64,000 nt of DNA from Oscillospiraceae bacterium (GTDB taxonomy: Bacteria; Bacillota; Clostridia; Oscillospirales; CAG-272): positions 47,503-111,502 of the forward strand of contig SVSG01000005.1 of NCBI GenBank assembly GCA_015064415.1. The letters run 5' to 3'. The notes beneath the pieces were generated by a model. The model worked only from the letters and a program-made list of their open reading frames with translations. It was not told where the DNA came from and searched no databases. Each line of letters starts with the position of its first letter. Position 1 is the stretch's first letter. A program made the position numbers and the translations under genes. This document shows, one piece after another, positions 51,148-59,012 of the stretch.

Positions 51148-52131
51148 TTAGCCCCAAACCTTGGCGGCGCGGCGGCAGAAGCGTTCAATATACTCGCGGC
51201 GAAGAAGAGTGTCAAGCCATTCGGCGGGGATCGCCTCATAGCCGTAAAGGGCTCCCGCAAGGCCGCCTGCAACGGCGGCAACGGTATCGGTGTCCTCCCC
51301 GAGGTTGACGGCCTTGAGGACGCACGCGCGGTAGGTGTCGGTCGTCAGCAAACACCAAAGCGCCGCCTCCAGCGTATCCACCACGTAACCGCCGCTTTTG
51401 ATCAGCTCCTTTGGCGTTTTCGCAAAATCGGGAGAGAGCACGCGCTCGTAATGCGAAAGCTCGGGATAGTCGCAAAGCCGCGTCTTGGCACAAAGTAAAG
51501 CACGCTCGACCCCCGCTTTCCCCTCGCCCTTTAAAAGCGCCTTCAGCACGAAAGCGTAGATCAGGCACCCCACGCGGGAGCGCTCGTGCGCATGGGTAAG
51601 CGAGGAGGCGCTCTCGATCAGCTTGCACCACGCTTCAAAGGGCATATTTTTTACATCTGCGTAAAGCACGAAGGGATGAATGCGCATCAGCGACCCGTTG
51701 CCGTTGGAGCGCTCGTCACGGCGCCCACAGAACTCCACGCGATAATCTCCGGGCGGCACGGCGAATTTCCCAAGCTCTGCGATATACGTGTCCCGGATGA
51801 AATCCATGATCGCGGCGCGACACGTGCCGCCCACGTCAAACACCCGACCCGTCGGGGTGTACCGATCCCTTTCCAGCCAAGCGACAAAACGCTCCATCAC
51901 GTCGAAAAAGCACCACTCCTTTTTGCCGAGCGCGTCAAGGGCGGCAAGCGACATGGAGGTATCGTCCGACCACGCGCCCGCCGGCACGGGATAGGTACCG
52001 AAGCCGCGCATGTCCGTCACCGGGGCCTTTTCCAACTCCTCACGGGTGCAAAATTCCACGGGGACGCCAAGGGCATCCCCAACGGCATGCCCCAGCATCA
52101 CGGCCTTGATCTTCTCAAGATTTCCTTCCAC
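51148..52131 (-). CDS. ADP-ribosylglycohydrolase (DraG/ARH family)
   Basis: This 327-residue hydrolase removes ADP-ribose from proteins or small molecules. AVMLGHAVGDALGVPVEF (about 10-27) and WSDDTSMSL (Asp56, Asp57, metal ligands) open the fold. NGNGSLMRIHP lies mid-protein and GEDTDTVAAVAGGLAGALYG near the C-terminus provides the second metal site. All expected acidic ligands are present. The start is GTG 52129-52131 with AAGGGGA upstream, overlapping the VWA gene by 17 nt. It is last in the macrodomain-VWA-ARH run. Whether it acts on Arg, Ser or free ADP-ribose cannot be told. Confidence 0.9.
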   Translation of the reverse strand: MEGNLEKIKAVMLGHAVGDALGVPVEFCTREELEKAPVTDMRGFGTYPVPAGAWSDDTSMSLAALDALGKKEWCFFDVMERFVAWLERDRYTPTGRVFDVGGTCRAAIMDFIRDTYIAELGKFAVPPGDYRVEFCGRRDERSNGNGSLMRIHPFVLYADVKNMPFEAWCKLIESASSLTHAHERSRVGCLIYAFVLKALLKGEGKAGVERALLCAKTRLCDYPELSHYERVLSPDFAKTPKELIKSGGYVVDTLEAALWCLLTTDTYRACVLKAVNLGEDTDTVAAVAGGLAGALYGYEAIPAEWLDTLLRREYIERFCRRAAKVWG

Positions 52132-52771
52132 TCTTCTTCCCCTTTCTGTCCTGCAAGCCCCGCGCCCAATCGGTGCGCACGCTTTTGGACAAGCTGTAAT
52201 CGCGCACGGTGTCTCCAAGCACGCTGTAAAGACACTGCATCCCCTCGTGATCGGCGGTATAATTTGCCGCACGCTCGCGGCGGATGCCGATGCGCTCAGC
52301 CGTTTCCACCGCGTCGATGTTGGCCGCCACGAAAAGGAATTCCCAGCCGTGCTCGCTTTCCTGCCGCTTGATCATCTCCTTGACGCGGTCACTGCCGTAT
52401 TCCCTGCTGGCGTTCTCCATGCCGTCCGTGGTGATCACGAACATGGTGTGTGCCGGCACGTCCTCGGGACGGGCGTATTTGTGCACGTTGCCGATGTGAT
52501 GAATGGCGCCGCCGATGGCATCCAGCAGCGCAGTGCACCCGCCCACGCAATATTCCTTGCGGGTAAGGGGCGGAACGTTTTGCACCTCCACGCGGTCATG
52601 CAGAACCGTGGAGGTATTGGAGAACAGCACCGTGGAAACAAGCACCTTCCCCGCCTCCCCCTTCTGCTTTTCGATCATGGCGTTAAAGCCGCCCACCGTG
52701 TCACTCTCCAGCCCCGCCATCGACCCACTGCGATCCAGAATAAACACCAACTCCGTTACGTTCTTTTCCAT
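52115..52771 (-). CDS. von Willebrand factor A domain protein
   Basis: This 218-residue protein is essentially a single VWA domain. The metal-ion-dependent adhesion site is complete: DRSGSM (about 12-17), a Thr-containing GGCTALLDAIG and ITTDGMENA. There is no signal peptide or membrane segment, so it is cytoplasmic, like VWA proteins of the TerY type that scaffold stress complexes. ATG 52769-52771 has AAGGAGG eight nt upstream. The ARH gene starts before it ends, so the two products are made together. The partner is unknown. Confidence 0.88.
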   Translation of the reverse strand: MEKNVTELVFILDRSGSMAGLESDTVGGFNAMIEKQKGEAGKVLVSTVLFSNTSTVLHDRVEVQNVPPLTRKEYCVGGCTALLDAIGGAIHHIGNVHKYARPEDVPAHTMFVITTDGMENASREYGSDRVKEMIKRQESEHGWEFLFVAANIDAVETAERIGIRRERAANYTADHEGMQCLYSVLGDTVRDYSLSKSVRTDWARGLQDRKGKKSGRKS

Positions 52772-52786
52772 CGTAATATCCTCCTT

Positions 52787-52828
52787 AAAAAATGTGGTTG
52801 CAGGCGTTTTCCGCCTTACAACCACATT
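52787..52828 (-). terminator. Hairpin with T-run between the macrodomain and VWA genes
   Basis: On the minus strand AATGTGGTTG pairs with CAACCACATT, with an inner AGGCG/CGCCT stem, followed by TTTTTT, then the VWA ribosome site. A TATAAT box (52826-52831) overlaps the outer base of the stem. Transcripts begun from that box would lack part of the stem, so the hairpin most likely ends or reduces macrodomain-gene transcription. Confidence 0.65.
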
Positions 52829-52870
52829 ATACACGGTTTTGAGAGGAAAATGGTCGCTTGCCAAGCGACC

Positions 52871-53881
52871 TCAGCAGCCAAGCAGCATCTGATCGAATTC
52901 AAAAAGCGTTTCGTTGATCACGGCAAGGTCGTAATTGCCGTTTTCAATGAAAAATTCCACGATAATATCAAATTTACTGCTGCGGGAGAGCGTCAGCCCC
53001 ACGGTGGCAAGCAGCTCCTGCGTTTGGGCAAGGTCCAGCTTCAACGCAATGGCAAAGGCAAGCACCGTTTGCTTGCCGGGGCGATAATTTTCGTTACATT
53101 TGATCTTGGAAAAGGTCTTTTTATCCACGTTTGCCTTTTTATAGCATTCCACGTCGCTCATCCCCTTTTCATCGATGAAACGGAAAAGCGTGAGCGCAAA
53201 GCTGCGCGATTGCACCCCCTTCAGACGGGATTGCAGAGTCCCCATGGAGGCATTTTCCTTTTGAGCGCGATGCGCCATGTCACAGGAGTCGATGAGGGTA
53301 AAATGCGGAGAGGGACGGAATACGGCTCGCTCGCAGAGGTCGTTCGAATGCGCGGATACGTAACGGTCATCCACGTACTCGGTCACGTCGCGGAAAAGCT
53401 TTTCGCTGAACAGATACGCGGCTCTGTCAAACACGGCAAGCGTGACCTGCAGCTCGTGCTCAAGCAAAAAGTCGCTGATTACGGAGATCGCGATCTTCAG
53501 CACCTGATCCTTGGGAAAGCCGTAAAGCCCCGAGGAGATCAGCGGAAACGCAATGCTTTCACATTCTTTTTCAAGCGCAAGTGCAAGCGCCGCACGGTAA
53601 CAGTGCTCCAACAGCGCCCGCTCGCCGTGCGCGCCACCCTCCCAGATCGGGCCCACGGTGTGGATCACGTATTTGCACGGGAGGCCGAAGGCGGGCGTGA
53701 GGGCAACCTCCCCCACGTCAAGCCGGCCGATCTTCCGACACTCCCGATACAGCGCGGGGCCCGCCGCCGCGTGAATGGCCACGTCGGTGCCGCCATCGGG
53801 TAGCAGATCCACGTTTGTGGGATTGACGATCACGTCGCATTTGATTTTGGTAATATCCTGCCTGATGATCTGCAGTGGCAT
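52871..53881 (-). CDS. Macrodomain protein with C-terminal helix-turn-helix-like domain
   Basis: This 336-residue protein begins with a macrodomain (about 1-170). RQDITKIKCDVIVNPTN is the first ADP-ribose loop, DGGTDVAIHAAAG keeps the Asp of the catalytic loop, and HTVGP and SSGLYGFP complete the pocket. After a linker, a helical region (about 225-336) contains SDVECYKKANVDKKTFSKI and KQTVLAFAIALKLDLAQT, which looks like an XRE-type helix-turn-helix. So it may bind ADP-ribose and DNA or RNA, or the tail may be a protein-binding module. AGGAGGG precedes the ATG. It lies 35 nt after sbcC. Confidence 0.87.
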   Translation of the reverse strand: MPLQIIRQDITKIKCDVIVNPTNVDLLPDGGTDVAIHAAAGPALYRECRKIGRLDVGEVALTPAFGLPCKYVIHTVGPIWEGGAHGERALLEHCYRAALALALEKECESIAFPLISSGLYGFPKDQVLKIAISVISDFLLEHELQVTLAVFDRAAYLFSEKLFRDVTEYVDDRYVSAHSNDLCERAVFRPSPHFTLIDSCDMAHRAQKENASMGTLQSRLKGVQSRSFALTLFRFIDEKGMSDVECYKKANVDKKTFSKIKCNENYRPGKQTVLAFAIALKLDLAQTQELLATVGLTLSRSSKFDIIVEFFIENGNYDLAVINETLFEFDQMLLGC

Positions 53882-53916
53882 GCATGGGCCCTCCTTTTAA
53901 AATTAACGTTATTTCA

Positions 53917-56544
53917 TCAGTATTCCAGCCGCAGCTGACTGCCGCGTTGGGTGTGGTATACGTAGATCTTTTTCTCGATCCGCTCGCGCAGCTCCGCCAC
54001 GTGAGAGATCACGCCGATGGTACGCTTGCCGTCCGACAAATGCGCCAGCAGGTCCATGGCGCGCTGCAAGCTTGCCTCATCCAGCGAGCCGAAGCCCTCG
54101 TCAATGAAAAGCATTTCCAGGCGCACGTTTCCGCTCTGATTCTGTACCACGTCGGAAAGCCCCACGGCAAGCGCGAGCGACGCCATGAAGGACTCGCCAC
54201 CCGAAAGGGTGTTGACGTCGCGCCAGGCACCCGTACTGCGGTCCAGCACCTCAAGGTCCAGACCGGATTGCCGCATCAGGTCGCGCGGCAGGGCGCGACA
54301 GCGCAACACAAAATTCCCCTCCGTCATCACGCGCAGGCGACGGTTGGCGGCGGCCACGACCTCTTTGAAATAATAGCGCTGAACGTAGCTTTCCAGCGAA
54401 AGCTTTGCACGCCCTCCCGTGGCGGTGCCGCCGACGGTACGGCTGAGATCCTCCAGCACACTCCATTCCAGATCCGCCTTCTCACGCGCCTTATGCAGCT
54501 GCAAAAGGCGCGTGCGCACCTGTCCGTTGTTTTGAAGGATCATATCGGCGGCACGCGCGTCACGGCGCACGCGGCCAAGATGCGCCGCCAGCTCCTCCTT
54601 CTCTGCTTTCAGCACGGAAAGATCGATCGCGCCCTTACCGGCGATCCCTTCCTCCAGCTGCGCGAGGCGCCCCTTCAGACGCTCCAGATTTTCCTCGTCA
54701 CGGCGCAACGCCTTTTCGCGGCGATCCAGCTCGCTTTCCGCGCACAGCGCGGTAAGGTATTCCTCCTCACTTGCAAGCTCCACCGCCTGCAAACGCGCGA
54801 CAAATCCCGCCTGTGCTTCCTTTTGCTTTGAGGCGGACTCCTCGGCGTGTGTTTTGGCGCTTTGCAAGGAGGCCGCAGCGGCCGCCTCCTCCTGCATGGC
54901 ACGCTCGGCCAGCACCTGCGCCTGCTCGCAGTTCTTTTTCTGCGTCTTGATATCAACGGAAAGCTGTTTTCCCCTTTGTGCAAGCTCTTCGGGTGCCGTG
55001 TCCTGCGCAATGCCAAGCCCCTGCAAAACGTCTCTTGCCGTCTCTTCGCGCACCACGGCGGCCTCAAAAGCGGCGGTGGCAATGCGGTGCCTTTGCGACG
55101 CCTCGCCCGCGCGTTGCTCGGCGAGGTCTACCGTCTGCTTGTCGGGGGTGTCCTGCGAACGGACGGCGGGGGCGGGGTGCACGGTCGAGCCGCACACGGG
55201 GCAGGCCTCGCCCACAAGCAGCCCCTCGGCCAGCACACCTGCTTGTCCCAGCCAAAAACGCTCGCGCAAGGTGATATAGGTGCGCTCCGCTTGCGAAAGC
55301 TCGGCAGTCGTCTTTGCCACGCTTTCCTTTTTTTGCGCCAAGCTTTCCTTTGCCTCACGCCATGCGGCAAGTGCCTTTTCTCCCTCCTGCAGGCGTTGCA
55401 GCTTCTTTTCCATTTGTGTGATCTGTTCTTTTTTCTTTTCCGCCTCCTCGCGCTGTGCAAGGGCTGTCTGCAGAACGCGGACGGCCTGTGCCTGCCGCTC
55501 CTCGGCAAGCGTCAATGCACGTGCGGCACGTGCGCTTTCCGCGCGACAGGCATCCGCCAGCTCCTTTGCGGGGCGCACGCGGATGGCCTTGTGCGCAAGG
55601 TGGATAAAGGCGCGCTCTTTTTCGCGCAGAGCGGCACTTTCCGCCGTCAGAACGCTGTCCGCAGACAGCTTGGCGTGCTCGACGATGCGCTCGTTGTGCT
55701 GCTCGCCCTCCTGCAGGGCAAGCGCCAGCACCTCGCTTTTTTTCTCACCCTCCGCCTCGTCACGTGCCAGCCCCTGCAAATGCTCCTGCAGGATCTTTTC
55801 GTATTCGCCGAGCAGCTCGGCAAAGGCAAGCGGGTTTTCCCCCGCGTTCTCCTTCACGCGGTCAAAGGTAAGCTTGCGGTCAAATTCGGCAAGGCACTCC
55901 GCGCGCGCGGCGACAAGCGCCGCCTCCCGCACAGAATCGGCATGCGCGGCCTTGGCAAGCTTGGCACGCTCGCGCAAGGCACTTTCCGCCTCGGCATACA
56001 GCTCCGTGTGAAAAAGATTTTGAAACATCTTCTTACGCTCCTCGCTGGAGGCATTCAGAATGCGCAAAAAATCCCCTTGCGCGATCATCACGGTGCGCGA
56101 AAACTGGCGGCGGTCCAGCCCCACGATGTCGCGGATGCGCTGTGCGACCTCCTCCATGCGCGTGTAGATCGTGGTGTCACCCTCACACTCCAGCATAACG
56201 GCGGCGTGCTCCACGGCCGTACCCGTTCCTCTTTTTTTCGGTCTTTCATACTCGGGACTGCGCGTGACCGTATACAGCTTGTTCCCCTCCGAAAAAGTAA
56301 ATTTCACAAAGGTGGGCACGTCTGCCGCGGCATAATCCGAGCGGAAGGACTTTCCGCTTCTGCGCTCCGCGCCGCCGCTTCCTTCCCCGTAAAGTGCGAA
56401 GGAAACAGCGTCGAAAATGCTGGTTTTTCCCGCCCCCGTATCGCCCGTCAACAAAAAGATCGAGCCGTGATAGGGGGTAAAATCGATCTCGGTATGCCCC
56501 GCGTAGGGGCCGAAAGCAGAAAGCTCCAAACGAATCGGTTTCAT
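53917..56544 (-). CDS. sbcC: Exonuclease SbcC (Rad50-like ATPase)
   Basis: This 875-residue SMC-like ATPase has Walker A GDTGAGKTS (about 34-42) and RDIVGLDRRQFSRTVMIAQG. Two long coiled-coil arms surround a zinc hook CPVCG near residue 446. NTLSGGESFMASLALA is the ABC signature, then FIDEGFGSLDE is Walker B. With SbcD it cleaves hairpins and blocked DNA ends. It is shorter than E. coli SbcC (about 1050) because of shorter arms. It overlaps sbcD by 4 nt and is followed at 35 nt by the macrodomain gene. Confidence 0.96.
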   Translation of the reverse strand: MKPIRLELSAFGPYAGHTEIDFTPYHGSIFLLTGDTGAGKTSIFDAVSFALYGEGSGGAERRSGKSFRSDYAAADVPTFVKFTFSEGNKLYTVTRSPEYERPKKRGTGTAVEHAAVMLECEGDTTIYTRMEEVAQRIRDIVGLDRRQFSRTVMIAQGDFLRILNASSEERKKMFQNLFHTELYAEAESALRERAKLAKAAHADSVREAALVAARAECLAEFDRKLTFDRVKENAGENPLAFAELLGEYEKILQEHLQGLARDEAEGEKKSEVLALALQEGEQHNERIVEHAKLSADSVLTAESAALREKERAFIHLAHKAIRVRPAKELADACRAESARAARALTLAEERQAQAVRVLQTALAQREEAEKKKEQITQMEKKLQRLQEGEKALAAWREAKESLAQKKESVAKTTAELSQAERTYITLRERFWLGQAGVLAEGLLVGEACPVCGSTVHPAPAVRSQDTPDKQTVDLAEQRAGEASQRHRIATAAFEAAVVREETARDVLQGLGIAQDTAPEELAQRGKQLSVDIKTQKKNCEQAQVLAERAMQEEAAAAASLQSAKTHAEESASKQKEAQAGFVARLQAVELASEEEYLTALCAESELDRREKALRRDEENLERLKGRLAQLEEGIAGKGAIDLSVLKAEKEELAAHLGRVRRDARAADMILQNNGQVRTRLLQLHKAREKADLEWSVLEDLSRTVGGTATGGRAKLSLESYVQRYYFKEVVAAANRRLRVMTEGNFVLRCRALPRDLMRQSGLDLEVLDRSTGAWRDVNTLSGGESFMASLALAVGLSDVVQNQSGNVRLEMLFIDEGFGSLDEASLQRAMDLLAHLSDGKRTIGVISHVAELRERIEKKIYVYHTQRGSQLRLEY

Positions 56545-57647
56545 TCGATCGCCTCCTTTTTACAAAGCAATTCGCGCATCATTTCCATTCTGGCGCCGTC
56601 GGGGGCGATGCCGTTTTGCTGCTCGTAAAACTCGGCAAACAGCTCCAACGGATCGCGCATGGCCACGTTCTCTGCCTCGCCCGCGTCCTCCTCCACAAAG
56701 GTGCGGCTGTTTTCCACCGCAAAGCGCATCAGATTCGGGAAGACCGTGCGCAGGGTGACGCGTGCGTCGGGCGGCACGTCCTCGTCCGTCACGACCGCAC
56801 GGATGTAATCCTCGCTGTACGGCATGGCAAGCAAAGCGGAAAGGGGCCCGCGCACCTCGCGCATCGGGTGGATGGGGTGCAAAGGGCGCGTGCTGATCTC
56901 AACACGCTCTCCGATCTCGATCACACTCACGCTTTTCGGCTCGCCGATCTCGGAAAAGGAGTAGGAAAGCGGCGATCCCGCATACCGCACCTTTTCCCCC
57001 AGCGTTTGCGGACGGTGCAGATGCCCCAGCGCCACGTAATCAAAGGGCTCGAACAAGGAAAGCGGCACGCCGTCCACCGTGCCGACCACCACCTGCTCCG
57101 ACTCCGAGCTCTGTGCGCCCGTGGCAAACAGATGCGCCAGCAGAATATGGTGGGTATTTTCTTCAAAATCAATTTTGGCGATCATGGCGCGAAGGGCGTC
57201 CTCCGTGCTTGCGATCTCCTCCCCAAGGAAGGGGCGCAGCGCGACGGCGCGGGCGTGAGAAAGCATGTGCACGGCAACGCGCACACCATCCTTTTCCAGC
57301 GTGAGGGTCTCTGCCTCGCCGCGGCACTCGCCCATGATGTGGATGCCGCCCGCACAAAGAAGATCGGAGCAGAAATCCAAACGCTCGGCGCTGTCGTGGT
57401 TGCCCGCGATCAAAAGCACGCGGATCTTTGCCGCGCTCAGCTCGCACAAAAAGTCGGATAGCATGGAGGTGGCCTCCTGCGGCGGCACGGGGCGATCGTA
57501 AACGTCGCCTGCGATCAGCACGGCGTCCACACCCTCGTCACGCGCCAGATCGCAGATCTCGCGCAAAACGGCGCGTTGATCCTCCAGCATAGGGTATTCG
57601 CACACACGCTTGCCCAGATGCAGGTCGGCTATATGCAAAAGCTTCAT
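56541..57647 (-). CDS. sbcD: Exonuclease SbcD (Mre11-like)
   Basis: This 368-residue metallophosphoesterase has MKLLHIADLHLGKR, LIAGDVYDR, LLIAGNHDS and the later LGHLHRPQ, the conserved Mn-binding motifs of Mre11/SbcD. A C-terminal capping domain follows. It forms the nuclease of the SbcCD complex. The start at 57645-57647 fits the conserved N-terminus, with AAGGAAAC upstream. A good promoter (57705-57733) lies just before it, so transcription may run sbcD-sbcC and possibly on into the macrodomain genes. Confidence 0.96.
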   Translation of the reverse strand: MKLLHIADLHLGKRVCEYPMLEDQRAVLREICDLARDEGVDAVLIAGDVYDRPVPPQEATSMLSDFLCELSAAKIRVLLIAGNHDSAERLDFCSDLLCAGGIHIMGECRGEAETLTLEKDGVRVAVHMLSHARAVALRPFLGEEIASTEDALRAMIAKIDFEENTHHILLAHLFATGAQSSESEQVVVGTVDGVPLSLFEPFDYVALGHLHRPQTLGEKVRYAGSPLSYSFSEIGEPKSVSVIEIGERVEISTRPLHPIHPMREVRGPLSALLAMPYSEDYIRAVVTDEDVPPDARVTLRTVFPNLMRFAVENSRTFVEEDAGEAENVAMRDPLELFAEFYEQQNGIAPDGARMEMMRELLCKKEAIE

Positions 57648-57704
57648 GAGTTTCCTTTCCAAGGCACCGTAAGGGGCGCCCCTTGTGTCAATGTCATTAC
57701 CATT

Positions 57705-57733
57705 ATTATAAAGCAAAATTCCGTTTCCGTCAA
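57705..57733 (-). promoter_or_regulatory. Promoter for sbcDC
   Basis: On the minus strand TTGACG (57728-57733) and TATAAT (57705-57710) are 17 nt apart, giving a leader of about 50 nt before sbcD. Confidence 0.85.
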
Positions 57734-57739
57734 GGGCGC

Positions 57740-57774
57740 AAAAACGGGCAAACGCGATAGCGTTTACCCGTTTT
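57740..57774 (-). terminator. Terminator of the DegV gene
   Basis: A 15-bp stem with one mismatch (AAAACGGGTAAACGC / GCGTTTGCCCGTTTT on the minus strand) has a 4-nt loop and ends in TTTTT. It separates degV from the sbcDC promoter a few bases away. Confidence 0.88.
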
Positions 57775-57776
57775 CC

Positions 57777-58625
57777 TTACTTTCTGATGAAAAGCACGCC
57801 CAGCGTGTTGCGCCCGCAATGCGAGGAGATGGTGCATCCTGCGCGCGTGACGATCACGGTGGCATCGGGAAGCAGCTCCTTCACCTGTGTCACACACTGC
57901 GTGAAGATTTCCTCGTCACACCCCGCATGGGTCACGAAGACGCAGTCCGTGCAGACCGCGGAGCCGTCACCGATGCGATCCGCCACGTATTTTTGCAACA
58001 CCGCCGCGAACTTGCCGCGGTACTTTTTGCCCACGCCCATTTTGCCGCCGTTGACCGTGATGCAGGGCTTCAGCTGCAGCAGATTGGCACCGAAGGCCGC
58101 CACGGCGGAGCAACGGCCGCCTTTATGTAAAAACTCCAGATCGTCCACCACAAAGGAGGCGTCCACCTTGGGAACCAGCGCGGTGCAAACGTCCGCGATC
58201 TCCTTAGCGCCAACACCGCTTGCGGCAAGCTTGGCGGCCTTCAGAACAAGCAATCCGCCGCCCGTCGAAAGGTTGCCCGTGTCCACCACGTACACGTCCT
58301 CAAACTCCGAGGCGGCAAGGCGCGCGTTGTTATAGGTGGAGGACATCTGCGAGCTGATGGTGAAGGTCACCACCGCGTACCCTTCGTCGGTACACTTTTG
58401 ATAAAGATCGCGGAAATCCATCATACTCGGTGCCGCAGTCTTGGGCAGCTCGCGATTCACTTCATAATGCTGATAGATCATCTCGGGGTCAACATCCACG
58501 CCGTCGGTATAAATTTTGTTCCCTAGATTGACGGAAAGCGGAACAATTCTGATATCATATTGCCGAATGATCTCGGGCGTGAGATCACACGTGCTGTCGC
58601 TTGCTATGATAACTTTTTTGTTCAT
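57777..58625 (-). CDS. DegV family fatty-acid-binding protein
   Basis: This 282-residue protein matches DegV/FakB. It starts KKVIIASDSTCDLTPE, with KTAAPSM and TISSQMSSTYNNAR forming the fatty-acid carboxylate-binding loops, and DLEFLHKGGRCS later. FakB proteins present exogenous fatty acids to the kinase FakA; no fakA gene is in the window, so this may be a stand-alone binder. The ATG at 58623-58625 has AGGAG 7-8 nt upstream, and a perfect promoter lies at 58680-58708. It forms its own transcription unit. Confidence 0.9.
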   Translation of the reverse strand: MNKKVIIASDSTCDLTPEIIRQYDIRIVPLSVNLGNKIYTDGVDVDPEMIYQHYEVNRELPKTAAPSMMDFRDLYQKCTDEGYAVVTFTISSQMSSTYNNARLAASEFEDVYVVDTGNLSTGGGLLVLKAAKLAASGVGAKEIADVCTALVPKVDASFVVDDLEFLHKGGRCSAVAAFGANLLQLKPCITVNGGKMGVGKKYRGKFAAVLQKYVADRIGDGSAVCTDCVFVTHAGCDEEIFTQCVTQVKELLPDATVIVTRAGCTISSHCGRNTLGVLFIRK

Positions 58626-58679
58626 GTGGTTTCTCCTGCTTACGAAAAAGAAAGATTTGGCCACGGGCCATATATAATT

Positions 58680-58708
58680 ATTATATCTGTTTTTATTTTA
58701 TTTGTCAA
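58680..58708 (-). promoter_or_regulatory. Consensus sigma-A promoter for the DegV gene
   Basis: On the minus strand perfect TTGACA (58703-58708) and perfect TATAAT (58680-58685) are 17 nt apart. An AT-rich gap of about 110 nt separates it from the divergent tRNA promoter, and nothing else is evident in that gap. Confidence 0.92.
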
Positions 58709-58819
58709 GCAAAAGCGTCCGTTACTTCCAACACATTGCGAAAATTGTATGATTTTTTCCCGTTTTTTCGCGCAAAAACGCCAAAAACAAAAAAATGTAA
58801 AAAAAATTTCAAAAACCCC

Positions 58820-58848
58820 TTGACAAGCAGCCGTTCTTTTGCTATAAT
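58820..58848 (+). promoter_or_regulatory. Consensus promoter for tRNA-Thr
   Basis: Perfect TTGACA (58820-58825) and perfect TATAAT (58843-58848) are separated by 17 nt, 34 nt before the mature tRNA 5' end, as expected for a stable RNA gene. Confidence 0.92.
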
Positions 58849-58882
58849 ATCAACGTTGTCAAAACGCAACCGCGTTTGCAAT

Positions 58883-58958
58883 GCTGCTATAGCTCAGTAG
58901 GTAGAGCACGTCATTGGTAATGACGAGGTCATCGGTCCGAATCCGATTAGCAGCTCCA
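58883..58958 (+). tRNA. tRNA-Thr (anticodon GGU)
   Basis: This 76-nt cloverleaf has CCA encoded. The acceptor stem GCTGCTA pairs fully with TAGCAGC. The D-arm is GCTC...GAGC. The anticodon stem CGTCA/TGACG encloses TTGGTAA, giving anticodon GGT (reads ACC and ACU). The variable loop is AGGTC. The T-stem ATCGG/CCGAT is perfect, but its loop reads TCCGAAT, with C where the near-invariant U55 (pseudouridine) should be. It has its own promoter and terminator. Confidence 0.95.
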
Positions 58959-58960
58959 TA

Positions 58961-58997
58961 AACAAAACCGTCGCCCAATAGGGCGGCGGTTTTTGTT
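58961..58997 (+). terminator. Terminator after tRNA-Thr
   Basis: AAACCGTCGCCC pairs with GGGCGGCGGTTT (one G-T pair) around an AATA loop, followed by a TTTTTGTTT tail. It begins 2 nt after the tRNA CCA. Confidence 0.88.
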
Positions 58998-59012
58998 TGT
59001 GGCTGTTAGTCG

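Noticed and set aside
52787..52828. Attenuator in the VWA gene's own leader
   Set aside because: A transcript started from the overlapping TATAAT box would begin within the stem and could not form the full hairpin, so a terminator for the upstream gene is a simpler reading.
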